Shown here: positions 21,881-30,625 of the stretch, one piece after another
How positions within the stretch are numbered: the stretch's first letter is position 1
Layout of the letters: each line of letters opens with the position of its first letter
NCBI RefSeq assembly: GCF_014635065.1
Contig: NZ_BMCG01000006.1
Coordinates: 1-64,000 of the forward strand
Length of the DNA: 64,000 nucleotides
Direction: 5' to 3'
Source of the DNA: Oxalicibacterium flavum
Lineage (GTDB): Bacteria > Pseudomonadota > Gammaproteobacteria > Burkholderiales > Burkholderiaceae_D
Translations under genes and position numbers: made by a program
Notes under the pieces: generated by a model
The model's database searches: none
Told to the model about the DNA's origin: nothing
The model's input: only the letters and a program-made list of their open reading frames with translations

Positions 21881-23821
21881 TCAGCGCCGACCTTGCCGCG
21901 GCTGCGCATCCTGCTCTTCCATGGCTTCGGGCTCGGATGCGAACGGCATTCCACGACGTTCGATGAACAGGCTGTTGCCGGGAATCTTCTTGGCCTGTCT
22001 TTTTGCATCGGCTGCGGCAGCCGCGATCTGATGGTGTGAACCGTAGGTGCCGGGCTGCACCTTGAGCAATCCCAGGGAGATCGTCGCGAGCGAATGAAAC
22101 ACGCGTCTGCCGCGCCGGTCTTCGCTGACGTAACCGCCCTTGCGGCGGTGCTCCTCGCTGTAAAAGGCGGGAACAGCCTCGGAGAATGCCGTGAGGATTG
22201 CCTGGCAACGACTATTCCAGTCCTCGCTCTGAAACAGGACGATGAAATCGTCGCCGCCGATATGGCCGACGAAGTCGCGCTCGGGATCGCTGTGCGCGCC
22301 GAGGATCTTGCCGGTCAGGCGGATCATGTCGTCGCCCCTGCGATAGCCATACACGTCGTTGTAGGGCTTGAACTGATCGAGATCGACATAGCAGACGCAG
22401 AACGGGGTTTGATTCTCGAGCAGACGGTCGATGTGCTCGTCGATCGGCACGTTCCCCGGCAGCATGGTCAGCGGGTTGGCGTAGCGCGCGGCGTTGATCT
22501 GCATCTGCGTGATCTCGCGCATCAGGTCGTGCGCATTGCCCATGCCCGCATACTGTCCCTGGTCGGTGATGATGACGCCGTTGAAAAGATGGTGGCGATC
22601 GCCGTCAACGATCAACTGGCTCAGCGAATGCAGCGGTGTGTTCTTGTCGGCGATGAGCGGATTGGCGTCCATGAACAGCGTGCACGACTTGCGGCCGTGC
22701 AGCTCGCGCAGGTAGGGGCGGGCGAAGCGGTCGATCAGGTTGTGGCGCGTGATCAGGCCGACCGGCACGCCGTTGGACACCACCGGGATGATCTGCAGCG
22801 AGGGATCGTTCTTGAACATCTCGTAGATGCGGTTGTTCTGCACCTCGGGCGTGACAGCCGGCACGTGGCGCAGCAGCTTGGCGGCGGTGGCGACCTCGTG
22901 CGAACGCCGCGTTTCGTGCGGATAGATGCTCACGCCGTTCTGGCGCAGCTGGGCGAACAGGTCGTTCGTCAGCCGCGTATCGGGATTGGCGTGCGGCCGC
23001 GCGATCTTGTAGCCCTGGCCGCAGGACACGCCGAGGTCGCGGATCATGAGCAGTTCGGCATCGGTCTCGATGCCTTCGGCGATGACCACGGTACCCGACT
23101 TCTCGGCGATCTCCTGGATCGAGCGCACGAACTGCAGCTTGATCGGGTCCTGGTTGATGCCCTGCACGAAGTGCATGTCGATCTTGACGTACTCGGGCCG
23201 GATTTCGGACCACAGGCGCAGGCTGGAAAAGCCCTCGCCGAGATCGTCGATCGCGATCACGAAGCCCATCGCGCGATAGTGGCGTACAGCTTCGCGCAGG
23301 AGGTCGTAGTCGTAGGTCGGGTGGCTTTCGGTCAGCTCGATGATGACGCGATCCGGGTTGATGCCGACCTCGTGGATGTAGCCCAGCGTCTCGCCGTGGC
23401 GGCGTTCGGCCTGCACCAGGCATTCGGGGCTGACGTTGAGGAACAGCTTGCCCGGCAGTTGCAGCTCGGCGAAACGCTCGAGCGTCATGCGCCGGCACAG
23501 GTGCTCGACTTCCACGCTGAGCCCGCAGGCGCGCGCCACCTTGAACAGGTTGAGCGGCGAATGCAGCGGACTGTCGGACGGGCCGCGGATCAGGCCTTCG
23601 TAGCCGATGATCGCGCCGGACTGCATGTCGATAATCGGCTGGAACAGCGGCGTCAGCTGTCGCTGCCGCAGCACTTCGCGCAGGCGCTGCGCCAGGTGAC
23701 TGTCGAGATCGCTGATGGGGGAAGGCGCTTGGTTCATCCTGATTTTCTGCTCGTCGAGAGATAACAGCGGGGGCACACCGATCCGGAAGCGATAGGGGGA
23801 CATCTCGCCAAGCGCCGCCAT
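21881..23821 (-). CDS. EAL-CBS-GGDEF cyclic-di-GMP signalling protein
   Basis: The 646 residues run EAL phosphodiesterase (about 60-300), a CBS pair (about 330-460, with VVSNGVPVGLITRHNLIDRF) and GGDEF (about 480-610). The EAL part reads EGL at Glu75 and keeps FLNVSPE, ELTESHP, DDLGEGFSSL, VKIDMHF, AEGIE and GQGY, so the metal and catalytic residues look intact. The GGDEF motif reads GGDDF at about 522; acid is kept at the fourth position, so cyclase activity is possible. No membrane helix is visible: the CBS pair suggests adenine-nucleotide sensing. The ATG at 23821 has GAGGAGA at good spacing; longer frames lack a site. Confidence 0.9.
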   Translation of the reverse strand: MAALGEMSPYRFRIGVPPLLSLDEQKIRMNQAPSPISDLDSHLAQRLREVLRQRQLTPLFQPIIDMQSGAIIGYEGLIRGPSDSPLHSPLNLFKVARACGLSVEVEHLCRRMTLERFAELQLPGKLFLNVSPECLVQAERRHGETLGYIHEVGINPDRVIIELTESHPTYDYDLLREAVRHYRAMGFVIAIDDLGEGFSSLRLWSEIRPEYVKIDMHFVQGINQDPIKLQFVRSIQEIAEKSGTVVIAEGIETDAELLMIRDLGVSCGQGYKIARPHANPDTRLTNDLFAQLRQNGVSIYPHETRRSHEVATAAKLLRHVPAVTPEVQNNRIYEMFKNDPSLQIIPVVSNGVPVGLITRHNLIDRFARPYLRELHGRKSCTLFMDANPLIADKNTPLHSLSQLIVDGDRHHLFNGVIITDQGQYAGMGNAHDLMREITQMQINAARYANPLTMLPGNVPIDEHIDRLLENQTPFCVCYVDLDQFKPYNDVYGYRRGDDMIRLTGKILGAHSDPERDFVGHIGGDDFIVLFQSEDWNSRCQAILTAFSEAVPAFYSEEHRRKGGYVSEDRRGRRVFHSLATISLGLLKVQPGTYGSHHQIAAAAADAKRQAKKIPGNSLFIERRGMPFASEPEAMEEQDAQPRQGRR

Positions 23822-24009
23822 GTGCGTCTCCTCGGGTGCGGCGGCAGGAGAGAAGGAATGGGCGGAAGTCTGCATGGACGCGGGCTGGACGGATTGAGCT
23901 GGCGGCAATCCTATCAACCGTTTGTGACAGGATGATGATGGGCAACATTGCGTGCGCGCCAGACCTGCGCTCGCTCGCAGGCGATTTTTCTGGCCTTTCA
24001 ACAAGGGGT

Positions 24010-24038
24010 TTCCCATCGTCAAAAAGCTCTGCTATAAT
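24010..24038 (+). promoter_or_regulatory. sigma-70 promoter of the tRNA-Ser gene
   Basis: TTCCCA at 24010-24015, a 17-base spacer, and a perfect TATAAT at 24033-24038 precede the tRNA by about 41 bases. The discriminator is GC-rich (GCGGGC), the usual mark of stable-RNA promoters under stringent control. Confidence 0.75.
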
Positions 24039-24079
24039 TGCGGGCTTCGCGGCAGCACAACGCGAAGAAGACCGCATCA

Positions 24080-24170
<91 letters not shown>

Positions 24171-24194
24171 TATTACGGGATGTGTTTCCCGAAG

Positions 24195-24225
24195 AAAGAG
24201 CCCGCGCAAGCGGGCTTTTTCTTTT
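24195..24225 (+). terminator. Rho-independent terminator after tRNA-Ser
   Basis: AGCCCGC and GCGGGCT pair around GCAA and run into T5-C-T4. It ends the tRNA transcript 26 bases after its 3' end. The remaining gap to 24444 shows no gene. Confidence 0.9.
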
Positions 24226-24444
24226 GGATGGTGGGGAAATTCGGCCATCGTCACGTTGCTGTCGATTTCCGACAGGGCGATGGCGGCAGGCGATGCGGTC
24301 TCCGCCAGCAAAAAGCATTCGCCCTTCCTCGTGTACTAGCGTACATTTTCATTCGTATCCCCGACGTATGCTTCGATAACAAGGGTGCTGCATGCGTGGC
24401 TCCCGCTACCTGACCGACGCTCATCGACTGCCGCAGAAAGAGGA

Positions 24445-25056
24445 ATGATGGTGAAAACGAACATCCTGCTTTTCCCCGCGCTTTGCCTTGCCGTGAGTGG
24501 ATGCGGCGCGCCGGATACGCAGATGGCGACGTTCGTCAGCGACGATGGGACGGTGCGCTTCCAGCATCCAGCGAATCTGCAGCCGACTGCCGATTTCAAG
24601 GGACGCGCGCTGCTGCAAAGTGGCTGGCGCGTGGTGTGGAATGGCGAGGAGGTGGGCAACGGGCAGGGCATCGCGCGCCTGACGCTGCCGGCACGCGCGG
24701 CGGACGGCAGCGCCATTTCGGAGATCGTGCAGGTCGGTCACAGCCGCGATCCGGCGGTGGTGGCGAGCTGCACGAGCTACGGCCTGAGTTCGGGCAACGG
24801 CATGCGCCTGCCGGACAGCGCCATCAACGGCCACAACTGGACCGCTTACACCAGCAGCGACGCCGGCATGAGCCAGTCGGTCAAGGCGGTCAATTACCGG
24901 CTGGTGCACCACGACACCTGCTATTCAATGGACCGCATCTCGTACGCGGTCAGGGCTGCCAAGGCGGCGGACGACGCGTGGGACGAGCCGCAGGCCGGGC
25001 AGGCGATCGATGCGGTGCTGGCGTCGGTGCAGATCCTCGACGCGCCGCGCCACTGA
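24445..25056 (+). CDS. putative lipoprotein of unknown function
   Basis: I do not recognise the family. The 203-residue precursor has a signal peptide with a lipobox (LCLAVSGCGAPD, Cys at about residue 20), so the mature protein is lipid-anchored. The rest looks like one globular domain with several cysteines (VASCTSYG, HDTCYSM) and a repeated Trp/Thr pattern. Two adjacent ATGs (24445 and 24448) follow AGAGGA; the second gives better spacing. It is convergent with the acyltransferase gene, with only 49 bases and no terminator between. Confidence 0.75.
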   Translation: MMVKTNILLFPALCLAVSGCGAPDTQMATFVSDDGTVRFQHPANLQPTADFKGRALLQSGWRVVWNGEEVGNGQGIARLTLPARAADGSAISEIVQVGHSRDPAVVASCTSYGLSSGNGMRLPDSAINGHNWTAYTSSDAGMSQSVKAVNYRLVHHDTCYSMDRISYAVRAAKAADDAWDEPQAGQAIDAVLASVQILDAPRH

Positions 25057-25105
25057 CTTCATCCGGCTGCCTCGCTGCTGTCGCGCAGCGCTTCTCTTCC
25101 CATCC

Positions 25106-26284
25106 CTACTTGATCGAACGCACGCCGAACGGCAGTGCCGGCAGCTTCAGTGCCGTGCGCCGCGAACGCTCGCGCCACGGCTGTTCGACGTAGCGATAGA
25201 CGAGGTGGCTGACCGCCAGCAGCAGGCCGATGATGATGAGGTAGGACAGCAGCGCCTGCCAGAAGCCGAGCTGCGGCACCATGCGTCCTTCAATCAGGAT
25301 TTCGGAGCGCTGGAAGAAGAAGCGATGCACCTGGTTGAACAGCCACAGCAGGGCCGAGTGCGACATGTAGATCGAATACGAAATCGTGCCGAGCCAGACG
25401 AAGAAGCGCATACGCAGCACCCTGCGGATGATGCCGTCCTCGCTGAACACGATCGCCAGCACCAGCGCGGCGGTCAGGAAATAGACGACGAAGTCCGACC
25501 AATGGTGCGGCGCCTTCAGTTGCAGGAACACGACCAGCAACAGCACCGACAGCGTGACGGCGTGCGACGGCAGCCGCAACGAAAACAGCAGCGGCAGCCG
25601 TTCCGACAGCCAGGCCGTGCAGCAGCCGATGAAGAAACCGGCCAGGCAGGAGAGCAGATGCGCGTAGCCGTGCTCCGGCTCGGCCACCAGCAGCGCGCAG
25701 GCGCCCAGGCCCAGCAGCAGGAAGACGATCATCTTCAGGCGCCCGGCGAACAGTGCGATCAGACCGAAGATCAGGTAGGTGTAGAACTCCACGCTGATCG
25801 ACCAGGCGGGTGCATTGAAGCTCAGCGCATTGCCGGTCGGGCCGATCGCCTGCACCAGGAAAAGCTGCTGGATGAAGGCGGTCAGGCCGTTCTCGACGAA
25901 GGGCGTGGTCTTGTGGCTTCTGATGCCGTAATGCGTATCGGCGAAATATTTGGCCACTTCCAGCAGCAGGAACACCAGCAGGAACAGCAGGTGCACGGGG
26001 TACAGCCGCCCGAAGCGCAGGAACTGGAAGCGCAGCAGTTGCGCGCCGCTGCGGATGTTGCCCGCATACGCCTTGTAGATCACGAAGCCGGACAGCACGA
26101 AGAACAGCTGCACCATCAGGTAGCTGTTGCGGAACAGCGGGATGTCGAACAGCAGGCTGTTCCAGTTGGGGATGTGGTAGATGACGACCAGCAGGGCGGC
26201 GATGCCCCTGATGCTTTCCAGCTCGTCGATGCGGGCGGGGGGCGGGACCGGCACGGTGCCGGGAATCGATGCGGATGAGGTCAT
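25106..26284 (-). CDS. membrane O-acyltransferase (acyltransferase 3 family)
   Basis: A 392-residue integral membrane protein with about ten helices. The family markers are ELESIRGIAALLVVIYHI (histidine of the acyl-transfer site at about residue 42), FFVLSGFVIYKAYAG, FLRFGRLYPVHLLFLL and the WSISVEFYTYLIFG segment. Such proteins acetylate O-antigen, exopolysaccharide or other surface glycans. GAAGGA precedes the ATG by four bases. No glycosyltransferase gene is nearby, so the acceptor is unknown. The 70 bases upstream are strikingly AT-rich for the window and probably hold the promoter. Confidence 0.9.
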   Translation of the reverse strand: MTSSASIPGTVPVPPPARIDELESIRGIAALLVVIYHIPNWNSLLFDIPLFRNSYLMVQLFFVLSGFVIYKAYAGNIRSGAQLLRFQFLRFGRLYPVHLLFLLVFLLLEVAKYFADTHYGIRSHKTTPFVENGLTAFIQQLFLVQAIGPTGNALSFNAPAWSISVEFYTYLIFGLIALFAGRLKMIVFLLLGLGACALLVAEPEHGYAHLLSCLAGFFIGCCTAWLSERLPLLFSLRLPSHAVTLSVLLLVVFLQLKAPHHWSDFVVYFLTAALVLAIVFSEDGIIRRVLRMRFFVWLGTISYSIYMSHSALLWLFNQVHRFFFQRSEILIEGRMVPQLGFWQALLSYLIIIGLLLAVSHLVYRYVEQPWRERSRRTALKLPALPFGVRSIK

Positions 26285-26393
26285 GCATTCCTTCTTCGAT
26301 AATTCCTCCTCCCTGTTTTATTATTCTTTTAATAATGAAAATAATACAACAAAATCGGGAAGGCGAGCGATTTTTGCGCACGCTGTGGCAAAT

Positions 26394-26420
26394 AAAAAGC
26401 CCCGCGTGGTCAGCGGGGCT
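26394..26420 (-). terminator. Rho-independent terminator after the outer-membrane barrel gene
   Basis: AGCCCCGC and GCGGGGCT pair around a 7-base loop, and on the minus strand the stem is followed by TTTTTATT. It lies 33 bases beyond the stop of the barrel gene. Confidence 0.85.
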
Positions 26421-26453
26421 GGATGTGCGATGCGACGCCGACTGTCTGCCGGC

Positions 26454-27320
26454 TCAGAACCTGGCCTTGACGAACAGCGACGGTCCGCGGAAGCGGATGT
26501 CGAGGTCGGCTGGCGTATTGCTGCTGTTGCGCTCGAGCTTCACGCGCGAGACACCATAGTCGGCCACCAGTCCGACATTCTTCCACGGGAACCACTCGAT
26601 GCCGATATTGCCGTTGTAGATATGGCCTTCGAGCCGGCCGCCGTTTTTCTTGACGCCGGAGGCTTCGATGTACATGCGCACGTCGGGCGAGAAGGCATGG
26701 CGCCAGCCGAGTTCGATCAGCGGCGCCACTGCATCGTCGGTATAGCGGTCGGAGGCGCCGTCGCTATAGGTTTGCCCGCCGGCAGTGACGGTGCCGCGGA
26801 TGGTGCCCGACAGGTCGGCGCGATAGTAGGCGGCGCCCAGTCCGAGGCCGAACACGCTGTTGCCGCTGCCCATCCACCATTTGTAGGCCAGGCGCGCCAG
26901 ATCGATCTTGAGGTTGGAGTCGAAGGTGGCGTTGCCGCTGACCGGCTGGCCGTCGATGGTGGAATTGCCGGAGACGTTCTGCACGTAGGAGCGGTCGTAG
27001 CGGTAGTAGTCGAAGGAAATGCCTTGCGTATCCCAGAACAGCACTTCGGCGCGGATGCGCGGAATCGTCACGCTGCTGTTGGTCCGCTCGGGCGTTTCGA
27101 TGCGGCCGTAGGGCGTATCGGCACCTGCCTTGAAGCGCGGCTGCGCATGGAAGGCGCCGGCCGAGATGCTGACGCGGTCGAGTGCCGGCGACGGATCGGC
27201 CAGCGCCGGCAGCGCGGCGGTGGAAGCGAGCAGGGCCGCCAGCAGCGACAGTTTGTGTGCGGGACGACGAAGGGAAGCTGCCGTCGGGACGGACCGGCTG
27301 TAGGGCACGTGATTGCGCAT
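26454..27320 (-). CDS. outer-membrane beta-barrel protein
   Basis: A 288-residue precursor with a signal peptide (LSLLAALLASTAALPALA, cleavage near residue 41) followed by alternating beta-strand patterns rich in Gly, Tyr and Phe, and a C-terminal ...SLFVKARF ending in Phe, the usual outer-membrane assembly signal. Aromatic girdle segments such as FDYYRYDRSY and FGLGLGAAYYRADLSG fit a small OmpW/opacity-like barrel, though I cannot name the family. GGAGAA lies six bases before the ATG at 27320. It is monocistronic and ends at a strong terminator. Confidence 0.8.
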   Translation of the reverse strand: MRNHVPYSRSVPTAASLRRPAHKLSLLAALLASTAALPALADPSPALDRVSISAGAFHAQPRFKAGADTPYGRIETPERTNSSVTIPRIRAEVLFWDTQGISFDYYRYDRSYVQNVSGNSTIDGQPVSGNATFDSNLKIDLARLAYKWWMGSGNSVFGLGLGAAYYRADLSGTIRGTVTAGGQTYSDGASDRYTDDAVAPLIELGWRHAFSPDVRMYIEASGVKKNGGRLEGHIYNGNIGIEWFPWKNVGLVADYGVSRVKLERNSSNTPADLDIRFRGPSLFVKARF

Positions 27321-27456
27321 GCATTTCTCCGAATGGGGTTCAGGAAGTTTCATCGTGGCGATGAACGGTGGCTCGAGCGTAGCGCACGCATGGCAATTCT
27401 TCTGTGCGCTTGCCGACATAGAACTTCGTCTGCCGGCAAGCGCAGATGCATCTGCA

Positions 27457-29895
27457 TCAGGTCGATGGCGCGGTCGGTTCCGGAAGGGACGGCGACGGGG
27501 CGCCATCGAGCCGCATCGCATTGGTCTTGGTCAGCGCGATGTCGGCTTCGCGCAGGCGCTTGAGGATCTCGAACAGCAGCGTGCTGCGCACGCCGTAGCT
27601 CAGGCGCGGCGAGGAGGCGAAGCCGGTCGCGTTGATGACCAGGTAGCCATCGGCGATGCCGTCGAGCTGCACCGCCGGCGCCGGTGTTTCCAGGATGTCC
27701 GGATTGGTGACGAAGGCATCCATGATCAGTCCGCGCGCCAGTTCGGCATCGGTCTCGACCGGCAGCGGCAGCTTGATCTGCACCAGGCCGAGCGGACTCG
27801 CGTGGGTCACGTTGCGCACGGTCTTGGTGATGAACTCCGAGTTCGGCACGATCACGGTCGAGCGGTCGCCCATCTGGATTTCCGTCGCGCGCACGTTGAT
27901 GCGACGGATGTCGCCTTCCACGCCGCCCAGCGAGACCCAGTCGCCGACCTTGACCGGCCGCTCGGCCAGCAGGATCAGGCCCGAGACGAAGTTCTGCACC
28001 ACCGCCTGCAGGCCGAAGCCGATACCGACCGACAGCGCGCTCGCGACCCAGGCGATGCGTTCGAGCCCGATGCCGGCGGCCGACATCGCCAGCGCCACCG
28101 CGACGATGCCGCCGGCGTAGCCGAACAGCGTGGAAGCCGACACCTGCATGCCGGTATCGAGTCCGGTGGTCGGCAGGTAGCGTTTTTCCAGCCACTGCTT
28201 GACGAAGCGCAGGCCGACGAAGCCGGCCACCAGCACCAGCAGCGCCTGCGTCACGGCGCCCGGCTTGATCTGCACCTCGCCGATCGCCAGCCCGTCGTTG
28301 AGCTGGCCGACGCGGTGCAGCAGTTCGTCGGGGCCTTCGCCGAACGGCGCCAGCAGAAACAGCGTCGCCATCAGCAGCACCAGCGCCCGCGCCGCGCCCG
28401 ACAGCAGCACGGCGGCCTGGTCGCGCGCCTGCGAGGTCGGCAGTACCGTGCGTTTGGCATCGGGATCGACAGGGGCCGAGGACAGCAGCATGCAGACGTC
28501 GTCGGCCAGCACCATCAGCAGGTAGGTGCTGCATACCACGATCACGGTCCAGGCGATCTGCTTGACGAGGAAGCTGCCGAAGGCGACGTAACCCGTCAGC
28601 AGGCCGACGATGCTGATGGCCAGCACGATCCAGATGACGACGGCCGTCATGCGCACCCAGAACGGTGTGACGCCCGCGTGGTCCGGGTCTTCGAGCCGGA
28701 TGCGGCGCCACGCATGCTCGGCGCGCTGCATGCCGAGCGCGATGGTGGCGCCCAGCAGCAGCGCGACCAGACAGTTGACGGCGACCGCCGTGGTCAGGCC
28801 GGTGTTGATGACGGTGGAAAGCAGTTCGGTGATCCAGACCAATACCACCACGATGGCGAAGGCAAGCGGAAACTTGCGCATGCGGTGCGCCAGCCGGTCG
28901 TGCAGCGGCGGCAGGCGCCAGGAAGGACGTCCGGGCGACAGCAGCGCATAGCCAAGTCCGGCGACGAAGCCGCCGAAGCAGATGAAGCCGATCACGCTGC
29001 CGAGAAAACCGATCGCCTTGTCCGACAGGCCGTCGTCCCAGCGTATGCCGAGCTTGAGCAGTTCGGTAATCAGGAAGGGTGTGACGACCGACAGCAGCGT
29101 GATGATCAGTGCATGCACGGAGCGGCGCAGGCGGCCATGCGGGACGCGCGTCGAGGTGAATGCCAGCATCGCGCGTCCGCTCCAGAGCCGCAGCAGAAAC
29201 AGCATCACGATGCCGATTGCAATCGATGCCCATATCTGCGCCGGGGTCTGCCGTGCAGCGCGGTAGACGTCGTCCGTCAGGGCGCGCATGCGTTGCAGGT
29301 TTTGCGGCAGCTCCTTGTTCAATTGCTCCCAGAAGCGGGTGGAAAGAATCGAACTGGTGCGCTCGCCGAGCCGTGCCTGCAGGCGCGCACGGCGCAGCGT
29401 CGAGATCTGCTCCGAAACCTGTTCGGCCTCGACCGACAGCAGGCGCGCCAGTTTGACCTGCGCATCGAAGGTGCTGTTGTTCTTCTCCAGTTGCGCGCGC
29501 TGCACGGCAACGTCCCGCACTTCGGTGCTGGCGCTGTCCGGAGCGCCGAGTTCGGCCAGGCGTGCCTGTACGCTCAGCAATTGCGGTTCGACTTCCTTGG
29601 CGATGCGGTCGGCTTCGGCCGCGCCGGCCAGCACATCGGCCTTCATTTGCGACAGCGTGGCATCCGGCAGTTCTTCGTTATCCTTGAGCGAGGTCTGGAT
29701 CGCGGTGATTCTTGCGCGCAACTGGTCGAGTGCCTGCTCGGCGTCGACCGGTGCCGCATCCTGCGCATGTACGCCTTGTACGAACAGGAGCAACGGCAAC
29801 AGGCACAGCAACAACAGCGCACGCAGGATCGCCCATGGCGAGCGGGGGATTGAGTAACAGGACAGGCGAGCGGACAGCGACAGCATCATGGACAT
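27457..29895 (-). CDS. large MscS-family mechanosensitive channel (DUF3772-type)
   Basis: An 812-residue inner-membrane protein. A signal peptide (to about VHAQDA, residue 47) leads into a helical periplasmic domain (residues about 50-220) of the DUF3772 kind, then about eight to ten membrane helices, and a C-terminal MscS core. The core shows the pore-lining helix GIGFGLQAVVQNFVSGLILL and the beta-domain GDWVSLGGVEGDIRRINVRA with IVPNSEFI. This layout resembles MscK/MscM-like channels that relieve osmotic pressure. Three closely spaced ATGs (29895, 29889, 29886) could start it; none has a strong ribosome site. The MAPEG gene lies 8 bases upstream. Confidence 0.9.
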   Translation of the reverse strand: MSMMLSLSARLSCYSIPRSPWAILRALLLLCLLPLLLFVQGVHAQDAAPVDAEQALDQLRARITAIQTSLKDNEELPDATLSQMKADVLAGAAEADRIAKEVEPQLLSVQARLAELGAPDSASTEVRDVAVQRAQLEKNNSTFDAQVKLARLLSVEAEQVSEQISTLRRARLQARLGERTSSILSTRFWEQLNKELPQNLQRMRALTDDVYRAARQTPAQIWASIAIGIVMLFLLRLWSGRAMLAFTSTRVPHGRLRRSVHALIITLLSVVTPFLITELLKLGIRWDDGLSDKAIGFLGSVIGFICFGGFVAGLGYALLSPGRPSWRLPPLHDRLAHRMRKFPLAFAIVVVLVWITELLSTVINTGLTTAVAVNCLVALLLGATIALGMQRAEHAWRRIRLEDPDHAGVTPFWVRMTAVVIWIVLAISIVGLLTGYVAFGSFLVKQIAWTVIVVCSTYLLMVLADDVCMLLSSAPVDPDAKRTVLPTSQARDQAAVLLSGAARALVLLMATLFLLAPFGEGPDELLHRVGQLNDGLAIGEVQIKPGAVTQALLVLVAGFVGLRFVKQWLEKRYLPTTGLDTGMQVSASTLFGYAGGIVAVALAMSAAGIGLERIAWVASALSVGIGFGLQAVVQNFVSGLILLAERPVKVGDWVSLGGVEGDIRRINVRATEIQMGDRSTVIVPNSEFITKTVRNVTHASPLGLVQIKLPLPVETDAELARGLIMDAFVTNPDILETPAPAVQLDGIADGYLVINATGFASSPRLSYGVRSTLLFEILKRLREADIALTKTNAMRLDGAPSPSLPEPTAPST

Positions 29896-29903
29896 GAGAG
29901 AGG

Positions 29904-30305
29904 TCAGGCGGGCGTGAAGAAGGTGGCTGCAATCACCAGCAGCAACCCGGCCACGGAAACCAGCCAGGTCAGCGAGCGTACTACCGGAACGCCCGCCGCG
30001 TACAGCGGCAGATAGGCGATGCGTGCCAGCAGATACATCCAGCAGCCAAGCAGGGACAGGGTGCTTTCGCGCTGCGCGATGGCGACGATCAGCACGGCTG
30101 CGATGAACAGCGGCAGGGTTTCGAACAGATTCTTCTGGGCGCGCTGCATGCGCCCTGTCAGCACGCCGACAGGCGGACCTTCGGTATCGCGCGGCCCCGT
30201 GTTGTAGTCGGTTCCCGTTTCGCGCGTGCGCAGCGCAGCGGTCAGCATGATCTGGAACAGCGCCAGCAGCAACGTACAGGCAAGCAAGGTCAGTTCGATG
30301 GTCAT
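29904..30305 (-). CDS. MAPEG family membrane protein
   Basis: A 133-residue four-helix membrane protein. The segment MQRAQKNLFETLPLF is the conserved MAPEG signature (RAQ...EN/T), and LLARIAYLPLYAAGV matches the family end of helix 3. Eukaryotic members are glutathione-dependent eicosanoid enzymes; bacterial ones have mostly unknown substrates. The ATG at 30305 gives family length; the open frame upstream to 30548 is spurious. It sits directly before the MscS-like channel and is probably cotranscribed with it. Confidence 0.88.
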   Translation of the reverse strand: MTIELTLLACTLLLALFQIMLTAALRTRETGTDYNTGPRDTEGPPVGVLTGRMQRAQKNLFETLPLFIAAVLIVAIAQRESTLSLLGCWMYLLARIAYLPLYAAGVPVVRSLTWLVSVAGLLLVIAATFFTPA

Positions 30306-30625
30306 GGAGGTTCCGAGCGGTGGAGAGATGGATGATTCGACCGTTTTGCCCTGGCGAACGTTCCGGACTATGGCCATCGGTGCAGGGTGGAAAGGAGTTT
30401 CTCCACGGCCATGTGCATCGAACTGCCCTTGGCTCAGAGGTCTCGCATATGCTTGTTCACGGGCGACGTGTAAAAAATACCGGCCGTATTTGCAGGCCTG
30501 CGCATATAGGCAGTGCAGCATGGATGCGGCTGTCGCAAATGTTCGCAAGCAGCTTGCATGAACGGATGTTAGTTGTCAGTATTGACTCATCTCCCCAGGT
30601 CGGGGCTGCATGACCAACGGAAGCG
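30306..30625. other. intergenic region between the MAPEG and hybrid kinase genes
   Basis: This 320-base divergent gap has no supported gene. It contains three short palindromes: AATAC-N5-GTATT at 30476-30490, GCAAG-N3-CTTGC at 30545-30557, and GTCA-N4-TGAC at 30575-30586, the last 40 bases before the kinase ATG. They are candidate operators but could be chance. Confidence 0.4.

Noticed and set aside
22094-23764. A 556-codon plus-strand open frame
   Set aside because: Antisense to the EAL-CBS-GGDEF gene, of low-complexity composition and without any recognisable motif.
27313-29853. An 846-codon open frame on the plus strand
   Set aside because: It lies antisense to the barrel and MscS-like genes and reads as His/Gln/Arg/Asp-rich nonsense, typical of the mirror frame of GC-rich coding DNA.
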